Shown here: positions 23,980 to 32,603 of the stretch, one piece after another | How the letters are laid out: each line of letters opens with the position of its first letter | Numbering within the stretch: the stretch's first letter is position 1 | Assembly: GCA_021808995.1 (NCBI GenBank) | Contig: JAKBAP010000005.1 | Span: forward strand, 1 to 33,381 | From: Planctomycetota bacterium | GTDB taxonomy: Bacteria > Planctomycetota > Planctomycetia > Isosphaerales > Isosphaeraceae | Length of the DNA: 33,381 nt | Direction of reading: 5' to 3' | The notes under the pieces: generated by a model | Seen by the model: the letters and a program-made list of their open reading frames with translations, nothing else | Databases searched by the model: none | Told to the model about the DNA's origin: nothing | Program-made: the position numbers and the translations under genes

Positions 23980-25790
23980 GCATCACCCAGCCTCGAGAAC
24001 GAGTCGCCCGCGCCGAGCTCGAATCGGCCGAGTGGCACCGTCGCGACCTTGATCTTGAGCTCAAGCGGATGTTCAAGCCTCCCGATTGGGCCTGGTCGCA
24101 AAAAAGCGACGTGGGCTGGTGGCACACGGCGGGCTGGGGAAGCGAGCTCCTGGGCGAGGAAGGGCTCGAACTCGATCGCTGGCGCTCCGAGGGGCGGCTT
24201 TCGGTGATCAAGGAGGGACCCCATCGGGTCGTCTATAAGGTCAACCTGCCGCGCGGCCCGATCTACATCAAGCATTTCCTTACCCCCGACCGCCGTTCGA
24301 TGCTCCGCCAGTGGGTTCGCCGAGGAAAGGGGCGAAACGAGGGCAGGCGCTCGCTGCATCTGGCCTCCCTGGGCCTTCCCACCATCACGCCGGTCGCCCT
24401 TGGAGAGCGCCGCGTCCGACGGTTCCTTTTCGAGAATTACCTGGTCACCCTCGCCGTCGACGACGCGACACCACTTGACGAATTCGTCGAGCGATCGCTC
24501 CCCAACTGGCCCGAGCCCGCTCGATCCCTGACCCGAAAGCGGCTCGCCGACGCCCTCGGCGTCATGACCGCCCGACTGCACGACGCCGGACTCGTGCACC
24601 AGGATTTCCACCCCGGAAATATCCTCGTCCGCTTCGGCCGCGATCAAGTCCCCGAGCTGGTCATGATCGACCTGGACGCGCTCCGCAGGCGAAAGCGCGT
24701 GACCTGGTCGCAGGCGCGCGGCAACCTCGCCCTCCTGGACCATTTTTTCTGGCTCAGGAGCAGTCGCATCGATCGCTACCGATTTGTGAAGACCTATCTG
24801 GCGGAGCGACGCGTCGGAGGGACCAAGCCCCCCCCACGCGCGTTCGCCCACGCGATCGAGACCGAGACCCGGCAGTGGGCGGAGCGGCTCTGGAGGCGCT
24901 GGGGCAGGCGCTGTCGCGGATCGAATAAGTATTTCGAGACGCTCTCGGCCGGCCCCTGCTGGGGGGCGGTGTCGCGCGATCTGGACCCGGAATGCGCGCG
25001 GGCCTTTGTCGCCGACCCCGACCACGCGTTTCTGGGAGCCGATGTCGAGACGATCAAGGATTCGCGGACGACAACCGTGGCCCTGGCGACCATGACGGTT
25101 CAAGGCCAACCCCGGCGGGTGGTGATCAAGCGGTTCAATCGCAAGAAATGGCTGGATCCGCTCCTTGCGTTGGTGCGTCCGACGCGTGCCTGGCGGTCGT
25201 GGCAGGCGGGCCAGCATCTCGCGGCTCGTGGAGTTCCGACGCCGCGGAATCTGGCGTTTGTCGCGCGTCGGCGGCGGTTTTGGCAGGCCCCGCTCACCTG
25301 GTTCTTGCCTCACGAGACGTATCTGATCACGCTCAAGCAGGGGCACGCGATCCCGCTCTCGAGCTATCTCACCGAGGTCTTGCCCGCGCTCCCGGCGGCG
25401 GAGCGCCGAACTCGCAAGGGGGCCGCGCTCGAGGCCCTCGCGCGGTTGATTCGAACCCTGCACGAGCGCTCGCTGTCTCACCGCGATCTCAAGGCATCGA
25501 ACATTCTGATCGAGCCCGACCGCGACGAGCTCTCGTTGATCGATCTGGTTGGCGTGTCGCTCAAGCACCCGCTTCCCGAGCGCAGGCGTGTCCGGGACCT
25601 GGCTCGGCTGGCGGCAAGCGCCCTTGCCGTCCCGGGGACGACCCGATCCGATTTGCTCCGGTTCCTCCGCGCCTACCGGCCCTGGGGCTTGAGCCCGCTT
25701 CACGATTGGAAGGGGCTCTGGCGGGCGATCGACCGAGGGATCGGGCGCAAGCGTGACCTGAACCAGCGGCGTGGACGACCACTCTCTTGA
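23976..25790 (+). CDS. Tandem WaaP/Kdo-kinase-like protein (two fused kinase-fold domains)
   Basis: A 604-residue protein with two kinase-like domains related to lipopolysaccharide core kinases (Kdo/WaaP family). Domain 1 (about 70-310): nucleotide Lys99 in PIYIKHF, catalytic loop HQDFHPGN (208-215) and metal motif IDLD (Asp232). Domain 2 (about 350-590): Lys385 in RVVIKRF, catalytic loop HRDLKASN (502-509) and LIDLVG (Asp523). Both keep the residues needed for catalysis by eye, so neither is obviously dead. Usual WaaP-like proteins have one such domain in about 230-270 residues. It likely phosphorylates sugars of an envelope glycolipid made with the upstream GT4. The ATG overlaps the GT4 stop by four bases. 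A regulatory protein-kinase role is the main alternative. Confidence 0.85.
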   Translation: MSITQPRERVARAELESAEWHRRDLDLELKRMFKPPDWAWSQKSDVGWWHTAGWGSELLGEEGLELDRWRSEGRLSVIKEGPHRVVYKVNLPRGPIYIKHFLTPDRRSMLRQWVRRGKGRNEGRRSLHLASLGLPTITPVALGERRVRRFLFENYLVTLAVDDATPLDEFVERSLPNWPEPARSLTRKRLADALGVMTARLHDAGLVHQDFHPGNILVRFGRDQVPELVMIDLDALRRRKRVTWSQARGNLALLDHFFWLRSSRIDRYRFVKTYLAERRVGGTKPPPRAFAHAIETETRQWAERLWRRWGRRCRGSNKYFETLSAGPCWGAVSRDLDPECARAFVADPDHAFLGADVETIKDSRTTTVALATMTVQGQPRRVVIKRFNRKKWLDPLLALVRPTRAWRSWQAGQHLAARGVPTPRNLAFVARRRRFWQAPLTWFLPHETYLITLKQGHAIPLSSYLTEVLPALPAAERRTRKGAALEALARLIRTLHERSLSHRDLKASNILIEPDRDELSLIDLVGVSLKHPLPERRRVRDLARLAASALAVPGTTRSDLLRFLRAYRPWGLSPLHDWKGLWRAIDRGIGRKRDLNQRRGRPLS

Positions 25791-25809
25791 CCCAACACGA
25801 GGGGATCTC

Positions 25810-26703
25810 TTGATTCGACCTCGCGCTTCGCTCTTGGCTCATGCCCTGTCGTTCGCCCTGGTCGGCGTGGGCCTCGCGATCGCGGGAGGGACCGGGTGCT
25901 CCATGCTCCCCGAGCGTGGTCGGCCGCTGGTGCCGACACGCCATCAGGTGCGAACGGGGCCCTTTCTCGTCTTCTCGAACTTTCCACTTGGCGAGGAGAG
26001 CGAGGCGATCCGGTCGTTGGTCGCCCTCGAGCGTGACTTCCAGGAGCGGCTAGGCCGACCCCCCTCGTCAGCGCCCCGACCCGTCGAGATCTATGTTCTC
26101 GACGATCACGAGGCATTTACTCATTTCCTCAAGTTTTATTATCCCGAATTGCCCCCCCGTCGGGCCTTCTTCCTGGCGCGGGACCAGATTCGCCTGGTCT
26201 ACACCTACTCGAGCCCCAGGCTCGAGGAAGACCTCCGACACGAGGCAACCCATGCGCTCCTGCACGGGGCCTACGGCGACCTTCCCTTATGGCTCGACGA
26301 GGGCCTGGCGGAGTATTTCGAGACCGATCTCGCCCAGCCCACCCTCGTGCGCGAGCGAGCCGTTCGTCTGCTCGACGATCTCGCGGCCGGCTGGACCCCG
26401 AGCTTGACCCGGCTCGAGACGCTCGTCGACATCCATCAAATGACCCCACGCGACTATCGCGAGGCCTGGGCCTGGGTCCATTTGTTCCTGGATGGTCCGC
26501 CAGAATCCAGGACGTTGTTCGCGAGCCTGATCGAGAGTCGGTCGCGAGCCGGCGAGCTGGCGAGCCTGGCGGATCGCCTGGCCAAGAATGGGGCGACCAA
26601 CGAGCGAATGCGCGACCATGTCCAGGCCTTGCGAACCAGCCTGGACGCCGCCGTCGCCAAGCCCGAGCCGACCTCCTGGCTGCCATCGTTCCTTCGCCGC
26701 TGA
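25810..26703 (+). CDS. Putative lipoprotein metallopeptidase (DUF1570-like gluzincin)
   Basis: About 297 residues. A signal sequence with lipobox-like IAGGTGCS suggests a lipoprotein. The peptidase core has EEDLRHEATHALLHGAYGDL, with the HExxH zinc motif, and 20-odd residues later LWLDEGLAEYFE, giving the third ligand Glu, as in gluzincins and DUF1570-type proteins. The preceding YVLDDHEAFTHFLKFYYPEL is typical of this group. Substrate unknown; a cell-wall or envelope protein is likely given location. I choose TTG at 25810 because GAGGGG sits five bases upstream and the signal peptide begins there; a GTG at 25771 would overlap the kinase gene by 20 bases. The stop abuts the convergent histidine kinase stop with no gap. 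Confidence 0.83.
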   Translation: MIRPRASLLAHALSFALVGVGLAIAGGTGCSMLPERGRPLVPTRHQVRTGPFLVFSNFPLGEESEAIRSLVALERDFQERLGRPPSSAPRPVEIYVLDDHEAFTHFLKFYYPELPPRRAFFLARDQIRLVYTYSSPRLEEDLRHEATHALLHGAYGDLPLWLDEGLAEYFETDLAQPTLVRERAVRLLDDLAAGWTPSLTRLETLVDIHQMTPRDYREAWAWVHLFLDGPPESRTLFASLIESRSRAGELASLADRLAKNGATNERMRDHVQALRTSLDAAVAKPEPTSWLPSFLRR

Positions 26704-28044
26704 TCAGTCTGGGCGTGGTTGTGTGAGCAAACGTTGGTCGGGCGTTCGCGTGATGGGGAGTTCGATCGTGACCTTGAGTCCGGGATGGGCGTTGTCGGCC
26801 CTGACCCGACCCTGGTGAAGGGTCACGGATCGCTCCACGATCGACAGCCCGAGTCCGACGCCGCCACTCGATCGACCGCGATCGTCGTCGACCCGAAAAA
26901 ACGGCTGAAAAATGGCTTGGAGCGATTCCTCCGGGACTCCGCCGCCGTGGTCGCGAATGGTGAGGGCGGCGAGCCCCTCGCGGGTTGAAAGGGTCAGCTC
27001 GATCGGCGTCCCCTCGGGGGCGTGGCGGATCGCGTTTCGCAGGACGTTCTCGACCGCGCGGCGGATCTGCTCGCGGTCTCCCTTCAGATCGACATTGGGT
27101 TCCAGGTTGAGCGCGATCCAGCAGCCCTTGGCCTCGACCTCGGGGATGCATTCCTCGACGATCGCGAGAGCCAGCTCGCCGAGCGGAACCATCTCCGCGG
27201 GCCTGGAGGCGGGATCGCGCTCGGCGGTTGTTAATTCGAGCAACTCCTCGACGAGGCTTGTGAGCCGCTCGAAATCGCGCTTGATCCGGGCGAAGGCGGT
27301 GTCGGGATCGTCGCTCATCCGGGCGAGCTCGAGATTGAAGCCCAACCTCGCCAGCGGCGAACGGAGCTCGTGAGAGACATCTTGCAACAGCCGTAATTCG
27401 GCCGAGCGGAGTGTCCCGATCTGGTCCGCCATCTGGTCGAACGCGCGAGAGAGCTCGCCGATTTCGTCGCCGCGCGTGGAGTTCGCCCGCGCGGCGAGAT
27501 CGCCTCGCCCGAATTGATCGACGACCTTCCGCAGGCTTCGCAGAGGGGCGACCAAATGAACGGCGAGGATATAACCCAGGGCGGTGATCACGAGCCCGAC
27601 CGCCCCCAGATAGGCCATCATGTTCGGCGGGCCGGTACCACGATTGAGAACGATCAGGAGCCGATAGGCCCCGCCCCCCATCGACCGTGAGAAGACGAGT
27701 CTTCCCCCCACGCGTCGGGGTGGTCCCTTGGAATCACGAAAATCCATCAGGAACGCCGAACGATCCGCGCCCGTCACCAGATCGTGCCCGGAGGCGTCGG
27801 TGAGCGAGTGCTCCGCTCCATAATAGGCATCGAGCCGCTTGAGATAAGCGGCCAGACCCGCGGGACCCTCGTCTCGATAGGCGCGAAGGGCCTCGTCCTC
27901 GATCAGGGCGAAGGTGCGGTTCAGAAAGCTGATCGGCCCCAGGTCATCCTGGCGCCCACGGTACATCCCAACCGCGAAGACCGCCAGCGAGACCGCGAAG
28001 GTCCCGAGCAACCACAGGATGATCTTGGCGTGGATCGATTTCAT
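26704..28044 (-). CDS. Sensor histidine kinase (EnvZ/CpxA-like architecture)
   Basis: A 446-residue inner-membrane sensor kinase: TM1 (about 7-27), an extracytoplasmic sensor region (28-140), TM2 (about 142-162), HAMP (163-215), dimerisation/phosphoacceptor helix with His225 in DVSHELRSPLARLGF, and the ATPase domain with N-box NVLRNAIRHAPEG (Asn337), G1 IRDHGGGVPEE (Asp365), F-box IFQPFFRVD and G2 GGVGLGLSI. All catalytic boxes are intact. ATG at 28042-28044 fits GAGGG nine bases upstream; an ATG two codons earlier is nearly as good. It follows the response regulator by 17 bases and surely forms a pair with it. The signal is unknown; sensor-domain similarity to CpxA is only loose. Confidence 0.93.
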   Translation of the reverse strand: MKSIHAKIILWLLGTFAVSLAVFAVGMYRGRQDDLGPISFLNRTFALIEDEALRAYRDEGPAGLAAYLKRLDAYYGAEHSLTDASGHDLVTGADRSAFLMDFRDSKGPPRRVGGRLVFSRSMGGGAYRLLIVLNRGTGPPNMMAYLGAVGLVITALGYILAVHLVAPLRSLRKVVDQFGRGDLAARANSTRGDEIGELSRAFDQMADQIGTLRSAELRLLQDVSHELRSPLARLGFNLELARMSDDPDTAFARIKRDFERLTSLVEELLELTTAERDPASRPAEMVPLGELALAIVEECIPEVEAKGCWIALNLEPNVDLKGDREQIRRAVENVLRNAIRHAPEGTPIELTLSTREGLAALTIRDHGGGVPEESLQAIFQPFFRVDDDRGRSSGGVGLGLSIVERSVTLHQGRVRADNAHPGLKVTIELPITRTPDQRLLTQPRPD

Positions 28045-28061
28045 GGGCATCGTCCCTCGAC

Positions 28062-28808
28062 TCAAGACTCCGGGCCCAACCGGAACAGATATCCCACGCC
28101 GCGGACCGTCAGGATTCGCGAGCCCCGGTGTCCCAGTTTTTTTCTCAGGTTGCACACATGCATATCGATGACTCTGTCAAATCGCGAGGCCCTGCGGCGA
28201 TAGAGCGCGGCCGTCAGCTCGTCTCGCGTGACCGTGCGGCCGGCAGCGCGGACGAGCCATTCCAGGATGTCGTATTCGATCGCCGTGAGCGGGATCGGCT
28301 CGTGGTCGCACCGGGCCTCGCGGGCGCTGGGAATGAGCGAGACCCCTTCGGCCTCGATCGTCTCGACTCGCTTTGATGGGTCGCCAACCCTCCTCAGCAC
28401 CGCCCGAATCCGCGCCAGCAGTTCCTCGGGGCCAAATGGCTTGGGCAGATAATCATCGGCCCCTCCATCCAGGCCTGCCACGCGGTCGACCTGCCGGGTC
28501 CGGGCCGTCAGCATGATCACGGGGACCGCGCTTTGCTTTCGCACCAGTCTCAAGACCTCGAAGCCATCGAGCCCGGGCATCATGACGTCGAGCAAGACCA
28601 GGTCGTGGTCGCCTGAAAGGGCTCGAGACAGCCCGCGCCGGGAATCGTGGGCGGCCTCGAGAGCAAGTCCACGGCGGCTGAAAAACTCTCGCATCGCCTC
28701 GCAGAGCTCCTCGTCGTCGTCGATCAGCAAGACCGACGTCGCCGCCGCGCGAGCGCCGGGGTTGGTTTTGGCTTCCATGGTTTCACGCCAAGGGAGGGTC
28801 GTCCACAT
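28062..28808 (-). CDS. OmpR-family response regulator
   Basis: A 248-residue DNA-binding regulator. The receiver domain (about 24-140) has the acidic pocket LLIDDDEE (30-32), phosphoacceptor Asp74 in LVLLDVMMPGLDGFE, switch Thr101 in IMLTAR and Lys123 in DDYLPKPF. The C-terminal winged helix (about 150-245) shows PLTAIEYDILEWLVRAAGRT and IDMHVCNLRKKLG, ending ILTVRGVGYLFRLG. ATG at 28806-28808 has GGAGGA upstream; an ATG ten codons later is possible. Gene order regulator then kinase, as in cpxRA. The target genes are not known; the adjacent envelope genes are candidates. Confidence 0.95.
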   Translation of the reverse strand: MWTTLPWRETMEAKTNPGARAAATSVLLIDDDEELCEAMREFFSRRGLALEAAHDSRRGLSRALSGDHDLVLLDVMMPGLDGFEVLRLVRKQSAVPVIMLTARTRQVDRVAGLDGGADDYLPKPFGPEELLARIRAVLRRVGDPSKRVETIEAEGVSLIPSAREARCDHEPIPLTAIEYDILEWLVRAAGRTVTRDELTAALYRRRASRFDRVIDMHVCNLRKKLGHRGSRILTVRGVGYLFRLGPES

Positions 28809-28996
28809 GGTTTCCGCGTCCTCCGACGATTATCGGCGAGGGAGCCCTAGAGTGCGAGACCCAGGGCCGAATCACCCGGAGTTGGGCCGGCCGGGATACC
28901 ACCGAACAAGCGACAACCGCCGCCAGGGCGATCAATCCATCACCAGCGGGCAAGCGAGATCGCCGGCTCGATGGGGCCAGGGGCTTGGCCGGCATC
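28809..28996. other. Intergenic region upstream of the response regulator
   Basis: 188 bases between the end of the GT2 gene and the regulator start, all reading minus. It must hold the two-component promoter, but I see no well-spaced -35/-10 pair. A GC palindrome GGCCGGCC (about 28886-28893) is present. Confidence 0.3.
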
Positions 28997-30067
28997 TCAC
29001 CGACGGAGAGTCTGGAGGCTGTCGACTTCATTGCCACCGGCGTGCTCTTCGTGCTCGTGGTCCGGGATCGGTTCAGGGTCCGCCCCGGGCGCGAGTGATC
29101 GGGTGCTGACGCGAACGCCACGCGGCGGCGGCTGGAGCAGGGGTGAGACATTGATCGCCTCGGTCACCACGTAGAGCGGCCGGCACTTGGCCTCCTCATA
29201 GATCCGGGCCACGTAGTCGCCCACCATTCCGATGGCCGCCAGGGTCGCCCCCGAGAAGATCAGTTGCAGGCAGACCAGCGAGCTCCAGCCGCGAACCGTC
29301 GAGTGAAGGACGAGGGTCTCATAGACGACATAGACCGAATAGAGGAGCCCAAGCCCCGTCAGCGCCAGCCCCGCCACCAGGCTGATCTTGAGCGGCAAGG
29401 CCGAGAATGACGATACGGCGGTCCATGCGAACCGCGCCATTTTCCAGGCGGGATATTTGGTCTCGCCAGCGGCGCGGGCGGGCCGGCGAAACGGAATGAT
29501 CGCCTCCTTGAGCCCCAGCCAGGCGACCATGCCCCGGACAAACCGATGCTGCTCCCTAAGCCCACGAAGCGCCCTCACGGCCGCCCGGCTCAACAACCGA
29601 AAATCACCGACCTGCGAAGGCAACCGCTCGTCGATCGCGCCACGCATGATCCGGTAAAAGAGCGCGGCCGTCCCCCGCTTGAAGAGTCCCTCCCCCTCGC
29701 GATGGACGCGCTGGGCCGAGACAACGTCAAAGCCCTGTTCGTAAAACGCGACCATCTCCGGCAAGAGCTCCGGGGGGTCTTGCAGATCGGCGTCCATCAC
29801 AACGACGGCGTCGCCGCTGGCGAAATCGAGCCCCGCCGTGATCGCGGCTTGATGGCCAAAGTTTCGGCTAAAACCCAGTACCTTGATCCGTCGGTCGGAC
29901 GCCGCCTCGCGCTCCAGGATCGACCGGCTCGCGTCTCGGCTGCCGTCGTCGATGAAAACGATCTCGTAATCGATCCCCATCGGTTCCAGCACGCCGCGAG
30001 CGGCCTTCAGAAAAATCTCCAGGACCTCTTGCTCGTTATAGACCGGGATCACAAGAGAGAGCCGCAT
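28997..30067 (-). CDS. GT2 polyprenyl-phosphate glycosyltransferase (GtrB/DPM1/ArnC-like)
   Basis: A 356-residue enzyme that loads a sugar onto a lipid phosphate carrier at the cytoplasmic face. The GT-A domain (1-215) shows LVIPVYNEQEVL, VFIDDGSRDAS, the metal-binding MDADLQDPPELL (Asp92-Ala-Asp94), and QVGDFRLLSR with the acceptor-side EQHRFVRGMVAWLG. Two membrane helices follow (about 225-250 and 265-285), matching GtrB topology. The final 50 residues are a polar, His/Glu-rich tail with a Pro-rich start (LLQPPPRG). ATG has AGGAG upstream. It lies 58 bases after the GT39 gene on the same strand; the pair makes a donor-and-transferase set: GT2 makes the polyprenyl-P-sugar, GT39 uses it outside. 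Confidence 0.93.
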   Translation of the reverse strand: MRLSLVIPVYNEQEVLEIFLKAARGVLEPMGIDYEIVFIDDGSRDASRSILEREAASDRRIKVLGFSRNFGHQAAITAGLDFASGDAVVVMDADLQDPPELLPEMVAFYEQGFDVVSAQRVHREGEGLFKRGTAALFYRIMRGAIDERLPSQVGDFRLLSRAAVRALRGLREQHRFVRGMVAWLGLKEAIIPFRRPARAAGETKYPAWKMARFAWTAVSSFSALPLKISLVAGLALTGLGLLYSVYVVYETLVLHSTVRGWSSLVCLQLIFSGATLAAIGMVGDYVARIYEEAKCRPLYVVTEAINVSPLLQPPPRGVRVSTRSLAPGADPEPIPDHEHEEHAGGNEVDSLQTLRR

Positions 30068-30125
30068 GGTGGTGTCTCCTTTCCTCGGAATGGGGTTCGC
30101 GATTGGAAACCACTCTCTGAAAGAC

Positions 30126-32441
30126 TCATTGAGCGTCCACTCCGATCAGTCCAAGCTTGGGGTTGCAGTCATAAAGAACCCCCATTCGCCCGAAGCCAAA
30201 ACGACCAAATCCACCGGGTCCGCCGGGCTGGCCAGGACCGAGAGAGCCTGCCGGCTCGCCCCCCGCGTTCTCATGGGTGGGGGGTTTGGGCTCTTCCGAT
30301 TTCCAGAGCTTGGCATCCACCCTTTTGCCGTTTTTCCGTACCCAGTCCATCAGTTCGCGATTGCCCGCGCCCGGCGGACCGCCACCGGGAGGACCGAATC
30401 CGGGGGGGCCGAATCCTCCTGGGCCGCCGCGACGCCCGCGCATACCAGGCGGGCCGGCTCCCCCAGGACCGCCGCCGATCATCACGAACCGCACCCGCCC
30501 CTCCTCGACCATCGTCGCGAATTCATCCTTGGTGACGACCTGATCGGCCCCCATGAAGCCTCCAAGCGACACGAGCGGCAGACCGGTCTCGGAGATAATT
30601 GAACTGATCTCCATGCTCTCCGGGGCCGCCATCATGATCCGTTCGCCATGGTGATTGGCCTTGAGAAAGGCAATCAGTTTCTTGCTCCGAGCGGGATCCA
30701 GGTCAAACGGGGGCATCATCGGCATGCCACCCCCACCCGGTCCCCCCATGAGGCCGGGGCCGGCGGTCGGGAGCATCGAATTTCCCTTGGCCAGCACGGG
30801 TGTCAGCGACCAGACCCCGGGAGCGATCAAGATGGCCATCAGTCCCAGGGTGAGGGCCGCCTGGTCCCAGGGGATTCTTGCCCACCGAGCGGTAAGCCGG
30901 CGCTCGATGATGAGCCCCACCACGGCGACACCCACGCCTCCCGCAACGGCCGGCAGGATGAAGCGGCTCCAGGAGGGATACCGCGAGAGCACGAAACCTT
31001 GCCACGCGGCGGTGAGGACCAGGGCCAGCGGTAACGAGATTCCGCGCCGGCCGCCGGCTCGCGATTCGTTCCAGAGCGCGACCGCCCCGATCCCGGCCAT
31101 GGCGGCGGTCGCCGGGGCCATGATGTACGTATAATAATCATGAAAGATCCCTTGCGCGAAGCTAAAGACCACCCAGTGGGTCGTAAACCAGCCGGTCCAG
31201 AGCAGGATCGCGGCCTGCCCGCCGGAGATCGGCAAGCGCCTCGGGGCGCGCCACGCGGCGACGGCCGTTCCGACGATCGCAAGGGGAAAGAGCCAGGTGA
31301 TCAGCCCAGCCATGGAAGGGTTCGCGAATCGCGAAATGCCGGCCGGCCCGCCAAACCCCGGCATCCCACGAGGGCCACCCGGGCCAAAACCGGGAGGGCC
31401 GCCTGGACCACCTCCAGGGGGAGGAAACGGGGGAAGCTCGTCCTCGTCGTCTTCGGGAACGGACGGCTTGGGTTTTGGCTCGGCGTTTTTTCCCGGTGGT
31501 GTGCTCTGGGTGGGATCGGCGGCCGGGTCGGCGGCGGTTAGAGGGCCTGGCGGCCCCATGCCGAGGCCTCCAAGGGAGCCCATCCCCATGACCCGGGCGA
31601 GACCGTTATAGCCAAGCGCTAACTCCAGGGCCGAGTTCGTGCGCGAACCGCCGATGTAAGGCCGTCGATCCTTGGGAATGAGCTCAACGGCCAGGGGCCA
31701 GGCAAGCGCCACCGCCGCGAGCGCCACGGTCGCCACCGCGAGCTGAACCAGCTTCGTTTTCCACGCGGCCGGCGAACCCAGGAAATAGACCAGGTAAAAC
31801 GTGGGTGCCACGACGAACGCGGCGAGCATCTTGATCTCGAATCCCAGCCCAATCAGCGCCGTCGCCACCATCAGCGGTAACAATCGACCCGTCTCGATCG
31901 CGCGAGTGAGGGCCCAGGCACCGAGTAAAAGCACGAACATGAGGGCGGGGTCGGGCAGGTTGTCGCGGTCCATGGCGACTCCGATGGGCGTGATCGCCAT
32001 CACCAGCGCGGCCAGGCTGGCCGCCGCCGCGCCAAAGGTCCGTCTCACCAGCAGATACATCACCCACACCGAGCCTACCCCCATGAGCGCCTGGGGGAGG
32101 AGAAGGCTGAACCCGCCATAGCCCAGGATTCGCGCGCTGGTGGCCTGGATCCAGAGCGCGACGGGGGGCTTATCGACCGTGACCAGCCCGACGGGATCGA
32201 ATGCCCCAAAGAAAAAATTGGCGAAGCTCGCGAGCATGCTTCGGGCGGCGGCCGAGTAATAGGTGTTTCCGTATCCGTTTTGATCGAGCCTGGTCAGCCT
32301 CAGCCCGGCCGCGAGCAGCAAGATCAGGACCAAGGCCGCTCGCTCGAGAGTCTGATCGCGTGGGCGATCCGGCCGCGCTTCGCTTGCCGTGTCTGGAATC
32401 GCCCCGTCGCCGAACGTCGCCAATTCGTGAGCCGTCGCCAT
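30126..32441 (-). CDS. GT39-type membrane glycosyltransferase with Gly/Pro-rich inserts
   Basis: A 771-residue GT-C enzyme (ArnT/YkcB type). Residues 35-55 start the first TM; the first outer loop carries the acidic motif and DPVGLVTVDKPPVALWIQA, typical of the family, followed by MDRDNLPDPALMFVLLLG. About ten TM segments follow, and an extracytoplasmic C-terminal domain (about 600-771). Three low-complexity stretches are unusual: about 285-368 (PPGPL... then Pro/Asp/Glu and Gly-Pro-Phe repeats), 656-693 and 726-754. Some actinobacterial homologues also have Gly-rich inserts here, as I recall. ATG at 32439-32441 has GGGAG just upstream; a longer frame to 32519 has no support. First gene of a two-gene operon with the GT2. 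Confidence 0.9.
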   Translation of the reverse strand: MATAHELATFGDGAIPDTASEARPDRPRDQTLERAALVLILLLAAGLRLTRLDQNGYGNTYYSAAARSMLASFANFFFGAFDPVGLVTVDKPPVALWIQATSARILGYGGFSLLLPQALMGVGSVWVMYLLVRRTFGAAAASLAALVMAITPIGVAMDRDNLPDPALMFVLLLGAWALTRAIETGRLLPLMVATALIGLGFEIKMLAAFVVAPTFYLVYFLGSPAAWKTKLVQLAVATVALAAVALAWPLAVELIPKDRRPYIGGSRTNSALELALGYNGLARVMGMGSLGGLGMGPPGPLTAADPAADPTQSTPPGKNAEPKPKPSVPEDDEDELPPFPPPGGGPGGPPGFGPGGPRGMPGFGGPAGISRFANPSMAGLITWLFPLAIVGTAVAAWRAPRRLPISGGQAAILLWTGWFTTHWVVFSFAQGIFHDYYTYIMAPATAAMAGIGAVALWNESRAGGRRGISLPLALVLTAAWQGFVLSRYPSWSRFILPAVAGGVGVAVVGLIIERRLTARWARIPWDQAALTLGLMAILIAPGVWSLTPVLAKGNSMLPTAGPGLMGGPGGGGMPMMPPFDLDPARSKKLIAFLKANHHGERIMMAAPESMEISSIISETGLPLVSLGGFMGADQVVTKDEFATMVEEGRVRFVMIGGGPGGAGPPGMRGRRGGPGGFGPPGFGPPGGGPPGAGNRELMDWVRKNGKRVDAKLWKSEEPKPPTHENAGGEPAGSLGPGQPGGPGGFGRFGFGRMGVLYDCNPKLGLIGVDAQ

Positions 32442-32518
32442 GGCTCCCTTGCCTTTCGAATCGCCGGCGGAATGGCCAAAAGAGCCCCACTTCGCCGCGC
32501 TTTGAGGTGCGATCGTCA

Positions 32519-32539
32519 ACCACCACGTTGTGATGGTAC
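32519..32539. promoter_or_regulatory. Palindrome upstream of the GT39 gene, possible operator
   Basis: ACCACCAC-GTT-GTGATGGT (within 32519-32539) forms 8-base arms with one G-T mismatch around three bases. It lies about 85 bases upstream of the GT39 ATG in the 162-base gap to the right-edge gene, where no well-spaced promoter pair was found. Could be a repressor site or chance. Confidence 0.25.
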
Positions 32540-32603
32540 AAGCGACCTCGCGGGTGATCCGTAAAGGAGTGTCAATGACACGGAGCGTGGCTTCGAGGGT
32601 CGG

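Noticed and set aside
23781-25703. Minus-strand open frame of 640 codons
   Set aside because: Antisense shadow of the GT4 and tandem kinase genes; Arg/Gly/Pro-rich with no domain signature.
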